Positions 1 to 14,683 of a stretch of DNA of 64,000 nt are shown here, in pieces. The notes beneath the pieces were generated by a model. It saw nothing but the letters and a program-made list of their open reading frames with translations, was not told the origin of the DNA and ran no database searches. The position numbers and the translations under genes were made by a program. Each line of letters starts with the position of its first letter. The first letter of the stretch is position 1. The stretch is from Malurus cyaneus samueli (lineage: Eukaryota > Chordata > Aves > Passeriformes > Maluridae): NCBI GenBank assembly GCA_009741485.1, contig CM019236.1, positions 62,957,637 through 63,021,636 of the forward strand, written 5' to 3'.

Positions 1-3000
1 CAATGTTTCTGATTTAAAAATCTCTCATATCACTGTACATATAGAGACTCAAGAGTACTGTTTATTGTGATCCAGCCCTTTTTAAGCTTAAATACAAAAT
101 TTCTTTGAAAGTAAATCTGGACAACTTGGACAGCATTTACATGGGTGGCCTTAGGCACTAAGCATATTCCTAATTAATCTTTTGCCATCTGGGTGTTATT
201 CTGCTCTGTGCATTTTTAGGACCTCAGTCAACATTTCAAGAACTATGAAGAAGGAATAAGGTGAGGACACCTACAGTCTTTCTAAAAATATGTTCAGTGT
301 AACAGGTCAAAGAAAGAAATCTATTCTGAGAGCAGATGTTTGACTTTCACTACCTCACCTATTTTCTGCCTGTACTTTCTCGAGTGTTTCTATTTGTCCT
401 TTTCTGTACTTTAATAGTAAGGTACTATATGTCTTTTCAGAGCTAAAATCAGACTCTCATGTCATGAGTGGGGTGTGGTAATGTCAGAGAATTTTGTATC
501 TTCAAGTAAGAGATGTATTTCAAACACTGTTCAATAAAAATATTTATGTATTTAAGAATAGGTTGTCCTGATAAATCTATTAAAGTAGTCCTGATTGGGC
601 AACTGTCTGCTCTTCATGTCAACAGACTGGACAGACACCTGGGGATTATTCTCAAGTTTTATTTATCATCTGATTGAATGAGCTCTTTCACTTCTCTATT
701 TTCTTGAAATATTAAAAATGTCCATCTCATCTTGATGTTATACTTTTATAAAACTATATGAAAACCCTAACCTCTTGTTAAAAACATTCCTGTGTGTTTT
801 CCACTACACATTACACCTTCCTCTTCACTCCATGACGGCACCTCCATCACAGCAACAGCCACCACAAACCAGAGAATGAGGAAGAGAAGAAGGCGACTTT
901 CATAGCTCATAATAGGTGCCACTATTTACTTATTTGAATTCGTAACTAAAGAAGCTAATTTCTTGAGTAAGAGGACACGAACCTATACAGTTTGAGTGAA
1001 GTTACCTTGCAAGACATCATACCAGTTTGTGAAACTGCAGCTGAAAATAAACAGTAAAGTTATTCTATTCCAGGTCACAGTTTAAGAACAGATTTAGATG
1101 GTTGTTTGGATCTACACAATACAATTGAAAATGAAATTTATATTATGAACCACTCAGTCAACAGCTATTTCTGAAGGTAAAAGTTTGTATCTCAGAAGGG
1201 TTCAGCAGTTTTTGTAAAACACCAGTGGTGCTGTTGTGTCTCATACAAGACGTGTGATGTTGGCTCTTGCAACGTGAGAACTCCAACATTGCTGGATTGA
1301 AGTGCCTACCTAAAAGAGGTTCCCAAATCTTGCAATAGACAGATATTGATCTAGATAAATGATAAGCTAAATAGTTTTTTTTTAGAAATAGCAGAAGTTC
1401 AAACAAAAGCACTATCAGTTTTATAAGAATCAAAAAATGTAGTATGCAGAAGCATCTGGTAAAATGTAACATTTTAATGTAACTAATGCTACAACTACTC
1501 AGACTTTAGAGGTTTTTGTACTTTCTTCCGAAGTATTTGGTTGCTGTTACATGAAGATACTAGCACCATTTGACTCTTGGGGTTTTGTTGCCTTTCACAG
1601 ATGAAACAAGCACAGCTAGTTATATGAATTATTAAGAATTTCTGACATCTCACAGGACCTGGAATTCTTCCCTGTGAAGTGAAAAACACTAAGTCTATAC
1701 TACTGAATTAATTGTTTTTTTAGTAAGCACAAAACAATGTATTACCCCCATTCATATCCACATTCACAGAAGGAATACCTCCACAGCCAGTGTCTCATGA
1801 AAAGGAAACATAAGGCAGCTAAGACTGAACAAAACTGACAGCCTGCTTTATACAAAAGATAGTGAAAACAGGTTTGACTTTCTCATGTTTGAATATAGTT
1901 GCTATATAATCTAAATTTCTTTTTATAGAAACTAGTTCCCTGAACAAATTTGGAAAACTCATATGAGGAGTGTAGGTATGCAAGATACTTAGACTAGTTA
2001 CTAACAGACAGTTTAGAAATGGGGGAAATCTCCACATTTGTGAATGGTGTATTCTGCCATTTAAAAACAAATATGTCCAGAAAGCATCCATTTGTTCCGA
2101 CAAAAAAAACCCACAGTAATTCTTCACTAGACATCCCATGTAACTACTAATGTGCAATCCAATGTAATTGACAATTACTAAACTAACGTTAACAGCTAAT
2201 ATTTCCTCTATTTACAGTTGACAACTTTACTGTTTGGAGGGCCAATTTATAACCAGTTTTCCAGCCTCAAAGAGGAGGCACTGACCGGCACACCACTAAG
2301 TAAAAGTCTTTTCAATGTTATGTGGGAATGGCTTTATTTCTGTCCCTTGAGAATAATAAATATGAGTGTTACCTCATATAATGCAGTATAAAAACTTTGG
2401 CGCGTATGTGTATGTGTTATATAACTTACATACTACTACTTGCAATGTTGCAGATGTGAATGTTGTACAAGAAGTTCAGGATATGGCTTCAATGAAGAGA
2501 AACACAAATAAATGAAAGATGAAATTAAGTAAAAAAGGAATGCAACATAGCAAAACCAGAGTAGTTTTGCTATAACCGGCATTCTTCAGTGCTGAATATA
2601 AGCGGTTTTAAAAGATCACTGGAAACAGTTATGTAGTTATAGGGTAATGGCTACAAAGATTACTTGAATATGGGAGTTGCTGTTTCGAAGTCAATCTCAG
2701 AACTGAAAACTTGGACCAGAGACAGGCAAGTTTAAGGCAAGAGCATTTAGGAAAGCAGACAGAAAACACAGCAACACACAGCAGCTCAAACCAGTCCAGT
2801 GCAACTCAGGGACAATTAGGTGTAATAAAAGACTGATATAGAAAACTGGACTTTCCCTCAGCCACAATGAGAAAAAAGCAGAACAGAGAAAAAAAGCAGT
2901 CAAATTAACAAAGAAACAGCCATACCCCAGCTCTCCAAAATAAAATTGGTCACATTACTAACAACAATTGTAAAAGGAAACAAAGTCTTGCACAGGACGT

Positions 3001-4153
3001 CTCTGAAAAACAAGGGCAAGCACTAAGGGTCAAAGGCAAGAGAGAGTTACAAGAAAGACCAAAAACATTTCTATCCAGCTGCTAGGTTCAGAGGGGAAGT
3101 AAAACAGTCATAAAATCTCTGCAAGGCTCACGTTTAATCCCCATCTTCCACTAAAGGGTCAGTTTTGTTCAGGCGAGCAGAAGAATAGTAGCAGCTTTGA
3201 GATCAGGGAGACAGAAATTGCATGTTATCAAAATTGCTCGCCTTCATTAGTTTTAATCTCAGAATATTAAATGCGTGATCTGAAGACATTTCAAAGCTAC
3301 AAGTGGCTGCTTGTTAACTCAAGGGAAATGAGCGAGAAACTATTAGAAGAAGAGTGAGAAAATTAGGAGAAAGCCAAACTGCCAGTGTCTCTAAAAGAAA
3401 AAACAATATGAACACTGTTGAAATTCCAGGGGCAAAAAAATTACATTGGGAAAATTATTTGTCAGCACCAGAGAATGAGGAGATGACCAGCAAACAAGTT
3501 TCATTTTTCAAGATCAATTCATTATCAAACATAATTTTTTCCTCACTGTAACAGTCCTGATTGTGAGTGAAGGCATTAGATGCCACCCACTTTCACCCCC
3601 GTGCAGCTCTCGACACTGTCTCACACAACCTCTTCAGAAATAATACCGGGAGACAGTCTAGGACGAAACACTATAGGGTCAGTGAAACACTGGTAAATAT
3701 GTGGAAATAATGGTTATATGTGATCTGAGACGTAAAAATAGGTACAATTTGTTCAAATGGGCAGACATATCAACAGTCCTGTGTCTGCTCCTGTGCCTGG
3801 TGCGTTTGTGTGTTCACATATTACTGTGAAGGTCAATGATAGACAGGCCATTATTGCTTTAGAAAGGTAAAATATCTGGTTTTTTAAACACAGACTCTCC
3901 AAAGCTGGGAATATATGCTTGAGAACACAGAATTAAAATAGATCTGGGCAATCTAAAGAGCTAGTCACGAAAATACCCCCCCTCCCCCCAACTTAAAGGA
4001 GGCATGTACCTCTTTCAGGAAACAGAAATTTTGTTCTCTAGATGAAGTTAATTCATACAATAAAGCTTCTCTACACCCCCATACTCTCTTCAACACAGAG
4101 GTGAAACTTGGCAAGTCTGAAGACATCTGAACACACCCTTTGGTGTTTCATAT

Positions 4154-4160
<7 letters not shown>

Positions 4161-4212
<52 letters not shown>
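4161..4212. repeat. (GT)26 microsatellite
   Basis: There are 26 uninterrupted GT dinucleotides, preceded by a short AT-rich (tatatat) run. It is a simple repeat in CAMK4 intron 1, likely polymorphic in length. A 62-codon open frame across it (Cys-Val repeats) is only the translation of the repeat. Confidence 0.97.
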
Positions 4213-4214
<2 letters not shown>

Positions 4215-7200
4215 ACCTTTGTCTCAACAGTTTGCTACAAGTCACTGCTACACTTGATTTGGTATGCTAGCCCGCTTCGAGCTGGTCCTAGCACTGGGGA
4301 ATGCCCTAAATTATTTGTCACTCTTTAGAAATTGAATTTTTTTCATCTTTCAAGCATAGAACAATGTGCTTTTGCTGCTCTTCATGCAAGCATTTGGTAA
4401 GGGTAGCAAAGAAGACTGCTGGATCTAGTTAAATAATGGTGTCAGAAATTCATTCTGAAAAGAGAGCTGAAGACTTCAATATAAAGTAAAAGCAAAATCT
4501 TTGCTACCTAAAGCTGAAGAGATGGATTATTTTTGTTTTTAAAGAACAGAGCTTAGCTGTGGTTACCATGTAAGCTTTTGTAAAAGGAAACTTGTGAGCC
4601 AGGAGAGCCACAGCACAGAAGAATTGAGCTCACTAGCTCAATTAATTGTCCTCAATTACATGCAAGAAAGCATAGCTTCAAATAGTCACTTATGGCTTCC
4701 ATTTGATGAAATCCAAATGCTTTTTCTTCTGCAAAAATCCTGCCTTCAAACAGACCTGCATCCGTGCCTGATGATACAGTTTATTACTTTGGCTTTGCTC
4801 AAGAATCTATAAATAGACATTAGTGACTCCAGAAAATGACTGCCAAAGAGCTAAGGGACGATATCACAAAGATCTGAGTACATGCAAGCACTACCTTAGA
4901 GACAGCAACCACACAGAGCAAATACCCCATGGAAACATCTGGAAATATTTCCAACAATGCAACACAACTACTAGGAAGAAATCCAAAAAATGGCATTAAA
5001 AAACCAGAGAGGAATGGACTATACATTTCAGAACTACCTAGAAAGATCTGGCAGGTTTCGGTATAAAACCGAGTATGAGCACTGCCTCAAATATCACACT
5101 GAAAGCTACCCTAAGAATCAAAGTACAATTTTATGGGCCTGAAGTCCTTCAGGAAGGACTATCACACCTAAGTATATAATTAAACGGCTCTTTAACCAAT
5201 AGGAGCTAAAACAATAACATAAAACATTAACAATAACATGCACCACCCATTCAATATTTTACCACAGAGCATGCCCATGTGGACATTGCAGTTTCCCTCA
5301 AAACAAATTATTCAAGCTAATGTAATTACAAATTACAGTAATGTATTACAAAAGAAACCCCCAAACCTGTTATCCTTCAGTATAATGGATTTGGCTTTTA
5401 TCACTCTACTTGAAGCTGTTGATTTTCTGTCAGTATAACTACTGTAGGATTTCCACTGCTTTTAAGTCCAATGATTAACTCAAGTGCCTTGAAAATAACC
5501 CAGCCTTGTCTGATCAATGTAATTATTTGTTGTGAAAACCAAGCAAATGTTACATACACAGGAAGTTGATGTGCATATGAAGCACTCAACAGTCAGATCC
5601 ATGAATAGGGACAGAGGCAATGTCAGCCTGTGCAAAACATCAGCAGACCACAGAAACTCTCCACTGCCCAACTCATTAAAAGTCACCTGGTGAAGCTTAT
5701 TAAGCAGAGCAGAGGAACCTTTCATCCTCAGCATTACTGAAATTTTAGTTGTGTAGCTACTGCAGTCTCAGTGAAAACTGAAATGATTGCAACTCTGGAT
5801 GGATGGATGACAATTGCTTTTCAGAATAATAATTTTTAAATAAACAAACAAACCAACCATTTCTCATGGTACATTCTCATTTCCAGTTTGATCATTCCTG
5901 CACCATCATCCTGGATGAGCCTCCAAGTGGAAGGGACACTCAACAGCTCTCTTTGAGTTGTGAGTGCTCACTGCATGATGGGGCCAGAATGCTGCAAGGA
6001 TGCAGAAAGCACACCTGAAAAGGGGCAGAAACACCTTCTACTGGGGCCCCTCATTCCTCAGGGGGGAATTCTGAGGAATAAGAATTGATGAAGGGAAGAG
6101 ACAGAGGAGCACATCCAAACACAGAGGGTGCCTGACAGCTCTCCAAACATCTTTCAGAATCATCATTATTTAGGCTTCCCAAATAACTCCCTTGGTGAGG
6201 TGTAGCAGAAACAAACACCATTCCCCTACAAGAACTCTGCTCAGTCGAAGGAAGAGAACAATGGAACCACTGCACAGGAAGAGTCATCGCCACTCTTGAG
6301 TCATTCACCCCCATTTAATCGTGCAGATGGTACAACAAAGTTCTTACTTGCAGAAGTGGTAAGCAAAGAATTCACTGCAGAGTAGCAGGCAAATGCAGTC
6401 TGTTTTCCAAGTACTCTGACTTCCACTTAAGAGTCTGCATTTAACAAGAACAACTGTGCATACCCAAGCAATTATTCAAATGAATTGAAGACAGCTTTCA
6501 AGCTAACAATTCCTTTCTCACCATCAGCGAGTGGAGTAAAAAAAAAAACCCCGGATGCTGACAATTTTTAAAGCTGAAATTTTAGGGAAATTTGTGTTAT
6601 GTGAAAGCATGTTTTCCATTATTTTTGCTGTGTAGCAAGCTTTGCACATGTTATTATGGGCAAGATTTCTTAAATACTAACAAAAACAAAAGGTGCTTTA
6701 GAGTGAAACTGTCACTTTTGCTATTTTTTATGACATCAGGTTTTATGTTAAATATACTTTAGATGTAAAATAGATCAGCTTTGTTTCATAGTGATTGCAG
6801 TATTAGTCTAAGCTGAAGAGCACTCTGTGTGGGGATGAAAGAACATTAACCTATCTGTGGGTTTTCAGACTTGAAAGTCAGAAAACAGTGGTCCAGTAGG
6901 AGATTTGGCTCATAATTGGGAATGGGGAAAGGTGGGAGTGATGCTGATGTAAAACCAGTTAACAACCATCACATCAGTCATCCCAATCCTGTCAGTCTGG
7001 TCCTGTGGAACCCAGAGGCAAAAATCTTCCAGCCAACTGATAATTTTCATACTTAATTTTATCTTGCAAGATACTTTAAACAATTTCTGTGGAGTCTGGC
7101 ACATGAAAACTCTGTTAAAGAAAGATACACTTAAAGCATGTATTTTGTATTGGAGTTTGAAGGGAAATAATTGCTGGGACGACATACCTTTATCTTGACA

Positions 7201-8147
7201 TGACAGGGCAAATTCTCATAGGACTCCCAGTTCAAGGCAGAGCCCTAAACGAAGTCTGACACTTCACAATAAATCAACAATTTCTGAGCAGCATAATGTT
7301 CAATTTCATTTTCCACTCTCCTCTTCAAATTTTGGAGGCCAGTTCATTGGAGATGAATAACTCTTCTTTTGGAGTCCATGAAAATGTTCACTTCTGAATG
7401 ACTAAGACATCTTTTTCAACTTTCTTACTTTCCAGCACCAGGAAGATCTAACACAAATTAAGGTAGTGGAAAAGGCCAAATCAGGGATAATAGCCTCCTG
7501 CATTTTCTTTGAAAAAGCAAGGAAGAATACTCTCACTTTGGCTTTCATCTTTACATGCTCACAGTGTGGCAACAGGTGAAGAAAAGAGGATTTTTATGCT
7601 GTGTTGTGTTAGTAAAAGGGTGACCCCCAAGAAGATGCACAAAAAGGGAGTTTAGCTGCAGAAAATGACAAATTGACAATCTGTAGCAACAACACCTGTA
7701 TGAGCAATAATGGATGACAGCTGTTGGCAGAAGTCTGATTGTCTGAGAATGTGGGATGTGGAGTCTGCAAAACACAAGCATGGATGGAAGAGCAGATTCA
7801 AAGCATCTCTTCTGAGCACCTCTGTAGGAAAGGAGGACACCACCAGCTGGGGTGCTGATATTCTGAAACTTCTGATGCCTGGTGCATCTCAGGTGTGGAG
7901 AAGCACAGAAAATCCCTGAGAGGCTGCCTGGCACAGTAGCTGGAGCTCAGCATACTCTCAGACTCCTCCACCTGATGAGGAGCAGAAGAAAGCTACACAT
8001 CCGCTGTGTCCTGGCTTGTGCCAAGAGCACTGTCACCACACCAGATGAGTCACCCAGGGGTACCCATCCCCCTGAGCTGCAAAACAGAGATAAGAAGCAG
8101 AATGAAGCCCCCTGAATAAAGGGGAAATGATCAGCAAGCTGCTTTTC

Positions 8148-8270
8148 AAAGACATTGAGATGTGGTGCTTCAGGTCATGGTTTGGCAGTGAACACAGCAG
8201 CATTACGTTTGTGGTTGCATTGTATGACCTTAAGGTTGTTTTCCAGCCCAAATAATTCCATGATTCTATC
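8148..8270 (+). mobile_element. CR1 LINE 3' end fragment (degraded)
   Basis: The stretch matches the familiar CR1 3' tail: GACATTGAGATGTGG, then a garbled GGTTTGGCAGTGA, then 'gaccttaaggttgttttcca' and the terminal ATTCCATGATTCTAT octamer-type repeat. It reads 5' to 3' on the plus strand and is strongly diverged, so it is an old insertion in CAMK4 intron 1. Confidence 0.75.
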
Positions 8271-9463
8271 CAGCCATTTTATCCTCTCTATTGGGCCTCA
8301 AGAACCATTATGATCAACAGCTTCCAACCCTCTTTGGAGACATTTTTTTTAATCTAAATTCAGAACACTATGTTGTCCATCATAGATAGAAGACAGGACA
8401 AACACTCCCAAAGAAAAGTGTTTCATTTGGCTTCTAAATACCTACCATTCATTCAATCTTCATCAGAGCACAGTCTTTGGTGGTTGCATTCACCTGTCAG
8501 CCAAAGGTACAGTGAAAAAACACTTACCTTCTCATCCACCTGAGGTGTGCNTGGCTGCACTTATATGTGTGTGCACATGTATGAATTCAAGATGATAGAG
8601 TATTCACAACAGCATTTATTGCTTCAGGGACAATGCTCAACCTGATTAGTTTAAATCAGTTCTGTCTCCTGTTTTACCTCCAAGCAGTTAGACATAACGG
8701 AGCTTTTTCTACAGCAAAACTGGTGCAGTAATGTAAGGTGACAGATGAATGCTGAGACAATGGAAGCTGACAGAAAGGACCAGCAAGCCAAGAAACAGTC
8801 ATTCAGATTATTGATTAGTAGATACTAAATGACCCTTACATAGCTTTGTCAGTCCAAATTGCAGTAATTTAGGCAAAAATTTCACTACCCAATAAGGACA
8901 ATATATCTTTCAGCCTATTCCAGCCACATGTACTTCTCTTACAACCCATACAAACAAATTATTATGTAAAAAAACTCCAGAAGCACTGGAAATCAGTAAT
9001 TTTATACAAGACTCATAACAGTCATTCACCAGTTTTCTATATCAAAAACTATGCCTATAACAGAAAATAAATTTTCTCCATTTGCCTATTAGGTGGAGCT
9101 CAACTTCTATCCCTCAACTTCCCAAAATGGTCGATCCCTTGCACAATTCATCACAAAGACAAATAAACTCATTAGTCACTGCAGGGGGATTTGGAATAAT
9201 TTAACTAATTTTTAGCTTATCTTTTGTCATGCGCATTTCTCCTTTGCTGGACTTAAAGGACCTAACACCATATGGACAGATGTAAAAAACAGCAAAAACT
9301 ATGTGAAGACCTTTACCATATGCAAACTGTATTAAGGTACAGTAAAAGGAAGGTGTAGGATGTAACCTTGCAAAGATGAAGAGCAGGTTCTGCAGTCTCG
9401 CTCTTCTCTAAGATCTACCATTAATGGGCATTTGGCTCAAATGGCAGGACAGTAACATCTTAC

Positions 9464-9573
9464 CTGATTGTCACCAAATGGAAAATATTTTGCATCGAAG
9501 GTGATCTCTTCAGCAAGCAGATTGGCCTTAATGCACTGAAAAGTGGCTGCACCATCAATATAACATTTTAATT
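9464..9573 (-). other. Exon-like open segment, unidentified
   Basis: On the minus strand a segment with acceptor (tatttacag|AA) and a strong donor (CAG|gtaaga) encloses 36 open codons in phase. It reads LKCYIDGAATFQCIKANLL and continues AEEITFDAKYFPFGDNQ. Codon choice (GCC AAT CTG CTT GCT GAA GAG ATC ACC) looks more protein-like than the surrounding AT-rich intron. I do not recognise the protein. It is not a CAMK4 kinase exon. It could be an exon of a nested or alternative transcript, a fossil exon, or chance. No neighbouring exon was found. Confidence 0.3.
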
Positions 9574-10734
9574 CTGTAAATATTTTGTGTCTGTTGAGCA
9601 GCCTATGATAAATCTGACGTTGAACAAAGTGAAGGTTTTCCAATGTTAAAATCTTTCTTTACTCAGTAGACGGAAAAAAAATGTTCTTCAAACCTCACAT
9701 AAAAAGGGGGAGTGAAGAGGCAGAAGACATTATGAAAAAAACAGATAAAATGACCAGTGGCACATTATGGGCACTGCATGAGACCCAGTTAATGGATTGA
9801 CTTGAACTCATGGATGAAACAGCTCAAATTAAAGCAATATCTAAGTTCTTGCACAACACTTAATTAGTCCTTTTAGACTGAAACAAAACAAATGTGACAA
9901 CAATTTTTAAAAATGTTTATCAGAGGCAACTGCACAACTGTGCTCTTGCTCAATATTGTTGAAGTAATTTAAAGCACTAAGAATATGAAGTGCGTATATA
10001 TGGATATATGCATTAGTTTGGGGAAGAGTAAATGTGACTTCCATAAAGAGAAACTGTGCGTCAAAACCACAGATCTTCCTTGAAAGATTCAGCAAGCATT
10101 TGAATATAAAGTGGATTTGATTGATGAGTCTACTTGGATTTTCAGAAGTTACTTGACAAGGTCCCTCAAAACAGATTCTTGAAGAAACCGCAGAAGGCAC
10201 CAATGAACAAGTAGTTGGTTAAGAGGTACAAAAGAGGGCAGGAATAAAATTTTAGTTTTCACAGTGCAGAGAGATCATCAATAAGACTTATTGATCAGAA
10301 CTGGTGTCTGCTACCCAACGAGCCAGTACAGGAGCTGAAATGAGAAGTGAGGTGAAAATAGCTGGTTGGGATTTTTCTTTATAATCCAATTTCTCCATAA
10401 TAAGTCTATGCCCAACTGCAAGAGGAGTCTACTAAGATTCAGGTATGAGGTATTAAATGGCAGCTGAAATTCGCCGTAAGCAAATACTATATTTTTAATA
10501 TTGAACACAGTCCGACTTTCACATCATTAAAAGGATAATTGACCTATTATCAATGCAAAGGCGTCCTGAAATATGGACATAAATGACACAAATCAAGCCT
10601 CTGACTAGCAGAAATAGAAAAAAAGGCAACACAAATTCCTAAAACTATTAACAGGTACTAAGTATTAGCCTGTGTATAAATTAATTGGGTGAATATCTCC
10701 TCTGATTTATCTCCATCCATTGAAAATATTTCTG

Positions 10735-10840
10735 GGCACACTGCTGGGAAACCTTTTCTAAATAACCTTTTAAATGCATGGAGGTTGGACTGGACAACCT
10801 TAAGAAGACCCTGCCAACCCCATTCGTTCCATGATTCTGG
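10735..10840 (+). mobile_element. CR1 LINE 3' end fragment (degraded)
   Basis: The core 'ggaggttggactggacaacc' followed by CCTGCCAACCCCATTCGTTCCATGATTCTG is the diverged avian CR1 tail (the 'ggttggactagatgacc … cttccaaccc … tgattct' pattern). Orientation is plus. It lies in CAMK4 intron 1. Confidence 0.8.
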
Positions 10841-13800
10841 GCTGCATCTCAAGCACTGCATGCAAATTTACATGACTATTTGAGGAGCAAAGCTGAAGGT
10901 TCAGATTTAGCTTCAGATTTCTGGACGCTGAGGGACTGCTCTGGGCAAAGCATACCAAAGGATAGATGTTCTTGCACCCCTCTCAAGGCATGAGCTTCTC
11001 ACTACAGATGGGAGACATGATACTGGCCCAAAGAGGCCTTTGACCTGACCCAGCACCACCATTCTCACACTATGAACACTAAAACAACTTAGGATGACCA
11101 GTTCATTTTGAATTGCATTGAAAACACATGCCTATGGAATAGTCAGTAGATTCTGGAATGGCTGAAAGTTCTGGACACAAATACTGAGTATTTCCACACA
11201 AGACGTTTCCACAAGCAAAATGTAAAAACACATCCATGCTGTATTAAAGTTGATTCTTTCCAGAAGGCAAATGTAAATTTCCTTTAAACACAACAATACA
11301 CACATCCAGTGTGCTACATGCGCTTGTCTGACAGCAACTGCAGTTTAGGTAGATTTTCCACTAGCCAGGTATCAAGGATGTAGGAGAGTATCTGGGCCCC
11401 CAAAGACATTTTGATTCCAGTTCAAGATAAGAATGTGACTGGGATCTGGCTGATCCTTTGGTGGTGTCAACAGATCAATACTGAACTTACTGCTACCAAC
11501 CAGAGGACACTGAAAATTGATGCAGTTATTCTGGAGATAACTGAGAAGAACCCTCCTGAGTCATCGAAACAGCTCCTGGTAACATGGGCAACCATGTCGT
11601 ACAGTCTCTTCCGCAAAATTATCACATACCAATTTTAGGCACATTTCTTGTCTGTCTTGCTCATATTTAAAAGGCTGTTACAGAAGTACAGATGGTTACA
11701 GACTTCCTTCTAAATTACAATTTTTGTTGTAATCATGGTCAAGGTAGTTCTCCCTTGCATGCACAAGGAGTCCTTAAATTTAAGTGAATTATTCTAACTC
11801 ACAGGTGTGGTCCTCACAGGTGTTGAAGAATCACCACAGCCAACCATCCATGGGGAGTAAAGAAACATAATTCCTCCACAGTATATTTTTAGATTAAATG
11901 TTTACAAGTAAATTTAAAAAAGATTTCTCATAATACATATGAAGACATGTATTTTATGTCAATCTGGAGTCACTTTTCACTATTGCAACTATTATGCTGC
12001 ATGGATAAAAAATGAGGGCATATCAAGTCCCAGGTAACTCACAGACTAACATAATTATCAAATGCCATGTGAAAAGGTTCTTCACAGATTTGCTGGTGAC
12101 AAGTCCACATTCAGTCCTTCCACATTCAGAATTCATTAAATTTATACACACTTAATCCGCATTTCAGAAACAGGAGGAGGAATATACCTACTTGCATATT
12201 GAAACCTAATCTACTGAAGCATTAAGATTTCTGTCAGCTTCCTGACTAGCACACCAATTATATTATTGGCACCATTGCCAGAAAGAGGTGTAGAATCACC
12301 AATTTTGCAGCTTTCTGAAGTTGTGCATTAAATACATGGAGATTATTTCTTCTTCTTGCCTGAAGGTGATTGAGATGCATTCTAGAGCTTTCTCTTTCCA
12401 GAGAAAGCATTGGGAGCTGGGGGATGGTGAGAATAGGCACTTAGCTAAAGCAGCTAGAATCACCAAAGGAATATAAAAGAAAGATTCATCCTCGTATGGG
12501 CAATACGCAGGAATTCTGATTTTTTTTTTTTCAGTTTCAGCTGGAGCAGAATAATGAATACAGAGGGAACAATTTTATTAGATATTTGCTCTAGGAGTTT
12601 TTTTCTCAGTTTCAACAAAATTTGCCAACACATCTAACTTTCACCAAACTTGCCAGAAACACTGCATGTTAGTTCAGTGCTGTCACTTATATCTGACATG
12701 CGTGTTTGAGCACTATTCCTTTGTCTAGTTACCCATCTTATTTAATATTTGTATTATTGCTTTGCATAAACTTTGGAGTATGCTGATTCAGTGTGCTGAT
12801 GATAGAGGTGGGAGACATTGCAGTGCAGCAGAGAGCTGTAATCCAGGAAGAAAAGCCTGTTACTTACTACCTGGGAGGCAAGATCAAGATAAAGGATGAA
12901 ATTTGGCTGCATTAACTGCATGTCATGAAGTACAGAGAATAAAAAGAATTATGCTATAAATCTCATCAGTCACAAACAGAGAAGGCAAATGGGAAACACA
13001 GTGTAGGCAGCAAACAACCAGACAGCTATAAGCCACCCAGACAGCAGCTGTAAAAAGGCAAATGTGACCCCGTCCCATTCAACATAATTTTTATTGTTCT
13101 TATCAGAAAGTCTGAGAATTTTGTACATGGAGGCAGTAGAGAAATACAGCTCTGTAACCCCTCTATGTTCCAGCAGGGAATAAATCATATGAAAGCTGCA
13201 CCACTTCTGGTGTAGCTGTGTAAAACACAGTGCAAGCAGGAGCCAAAGAGAAAGATGAAAGAGTTCAGAGGGACCTGAATCAGAACTTTCTCAAGGCACC
13301 ATCACACAAGATATACACTTACTTCATATTTGCAATCTGGTTACTTTGAGTGAAGAATGTCTTTAATGAACCAAAATGTAAATGGGAAAGGTTGTATTTT
13401 ACTTCAAAATTGCTGAATAATTGCATGCTTGATAAACTGTCCTTTATCCACAATGTGTAAGCACTTCAATTACTCATTCTGACTCAAACCAAAGAGAAAT
13501 GCCAAAATATAAATTTATCATGCGATGAAAATTCTGAAATTCTCAGATATGACAACTAACTATCACAAAGACAAGACTATGTGGATAAAACAAGTGGATT
13601 AACAGGTATGTGTTCTAAAGAATACATATGGTCTTATAATGCCTTATGCCTTGGTGGAGTGACTAACAAACTTGCTAAATCATTATTATTCTGTCTTGGC
13701 TGCGACTAGAGGAAAAACGGAGTAAAATGATATTGCTAGGTATTCAACAGTTAGTCACAAGAAACACCATGGCAAACTATTTAAACAGGCTATCTGGTGT

Positions 13801-14649
13801 ACATTTATTGTGTTAATTCACACATAGCAAACATAACCCGTTCACAGAATACGGACTGACAAAGAAAGAAAGTAAGATTTGTAGGGCTATTTATGTGAAG
13901 AATACAATTTCACCAGCCCTAATTCAGACAGTCATCGCAAGGGAATGCATCAATATGATTTCCATGACAAATGACATTTCATCTGTTCTAAAGTCATGAA
14001 GGAAAAGATGTGAAGAGGTTAAAATATTTTGCTTTTTTCTTCATATGTAAGTGTGGCATGAACAATAAAATAGACTAGTATGGATCAAACCATCTGAAAT
14101 CATTTACATTAACATGAGCTTATGTACTAGGCAGGCTATATTCAAATGGTTCAAACGATGCCATTGTCTGAGGAGAAGGTGACCAAGGTTTTATCTCATT
14201 TGAAATTATGATTTCTGAAAATAAAAGAACATTCTCTTTATACTACTGCCAATCAATCAACTCTGTGAACAATTTTCATCTTCCTGCTTCAATGAAGCAG
14301 GCGCGCCAAAAACATTCCTGCACATTATCTACAGCTCCCTGAGCTTAGATCAGGATACTGATGTCAGTTTTCTCAGCATGTCTCTGTTCAGTTTAACAAT
14401 CATTATTGCACAACACGGGAAGCTGAGAACAGTCTCATCAGGAAGATGAAAAACCCAACATCTGTAAAGCACTATATATCAAATCAGAACTGTGGTCCAT
14501 TAATCTAGAAAATAAGCAACAGGTTACAAAAATACATTAAAAAAAAAAAAAATCTGTACTCATCCATGGCAGACGTCTTTGGGCCTTATAAACCTTACCA
14601 AAAATCATTTTCTCTGGAAAAGTATAAAACTATGTAATACCCTACATTA

Positions 14650-14650
<1 letters not shown>

Positions 14651-14680
<30 letters not shown>
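14651..14680. repeat. A30 homopolymer
   Basis: Thirty consecutive A residues lie in CAMK4 intron 1, with no recognisable retrotransposed body on either side. A shorter A-run (13 bases) lies about 100 bases to the left. Length of such runs is often unreliable in assemblies. Confidence 0.95.

Positions 14681-14683
<3 letters not shown>

Noticed and set aside
4140..4328. 62-codon frame with Cys-Val repeats
   Set aside because: It is the direct translation of the (GT)26 microsatellite.
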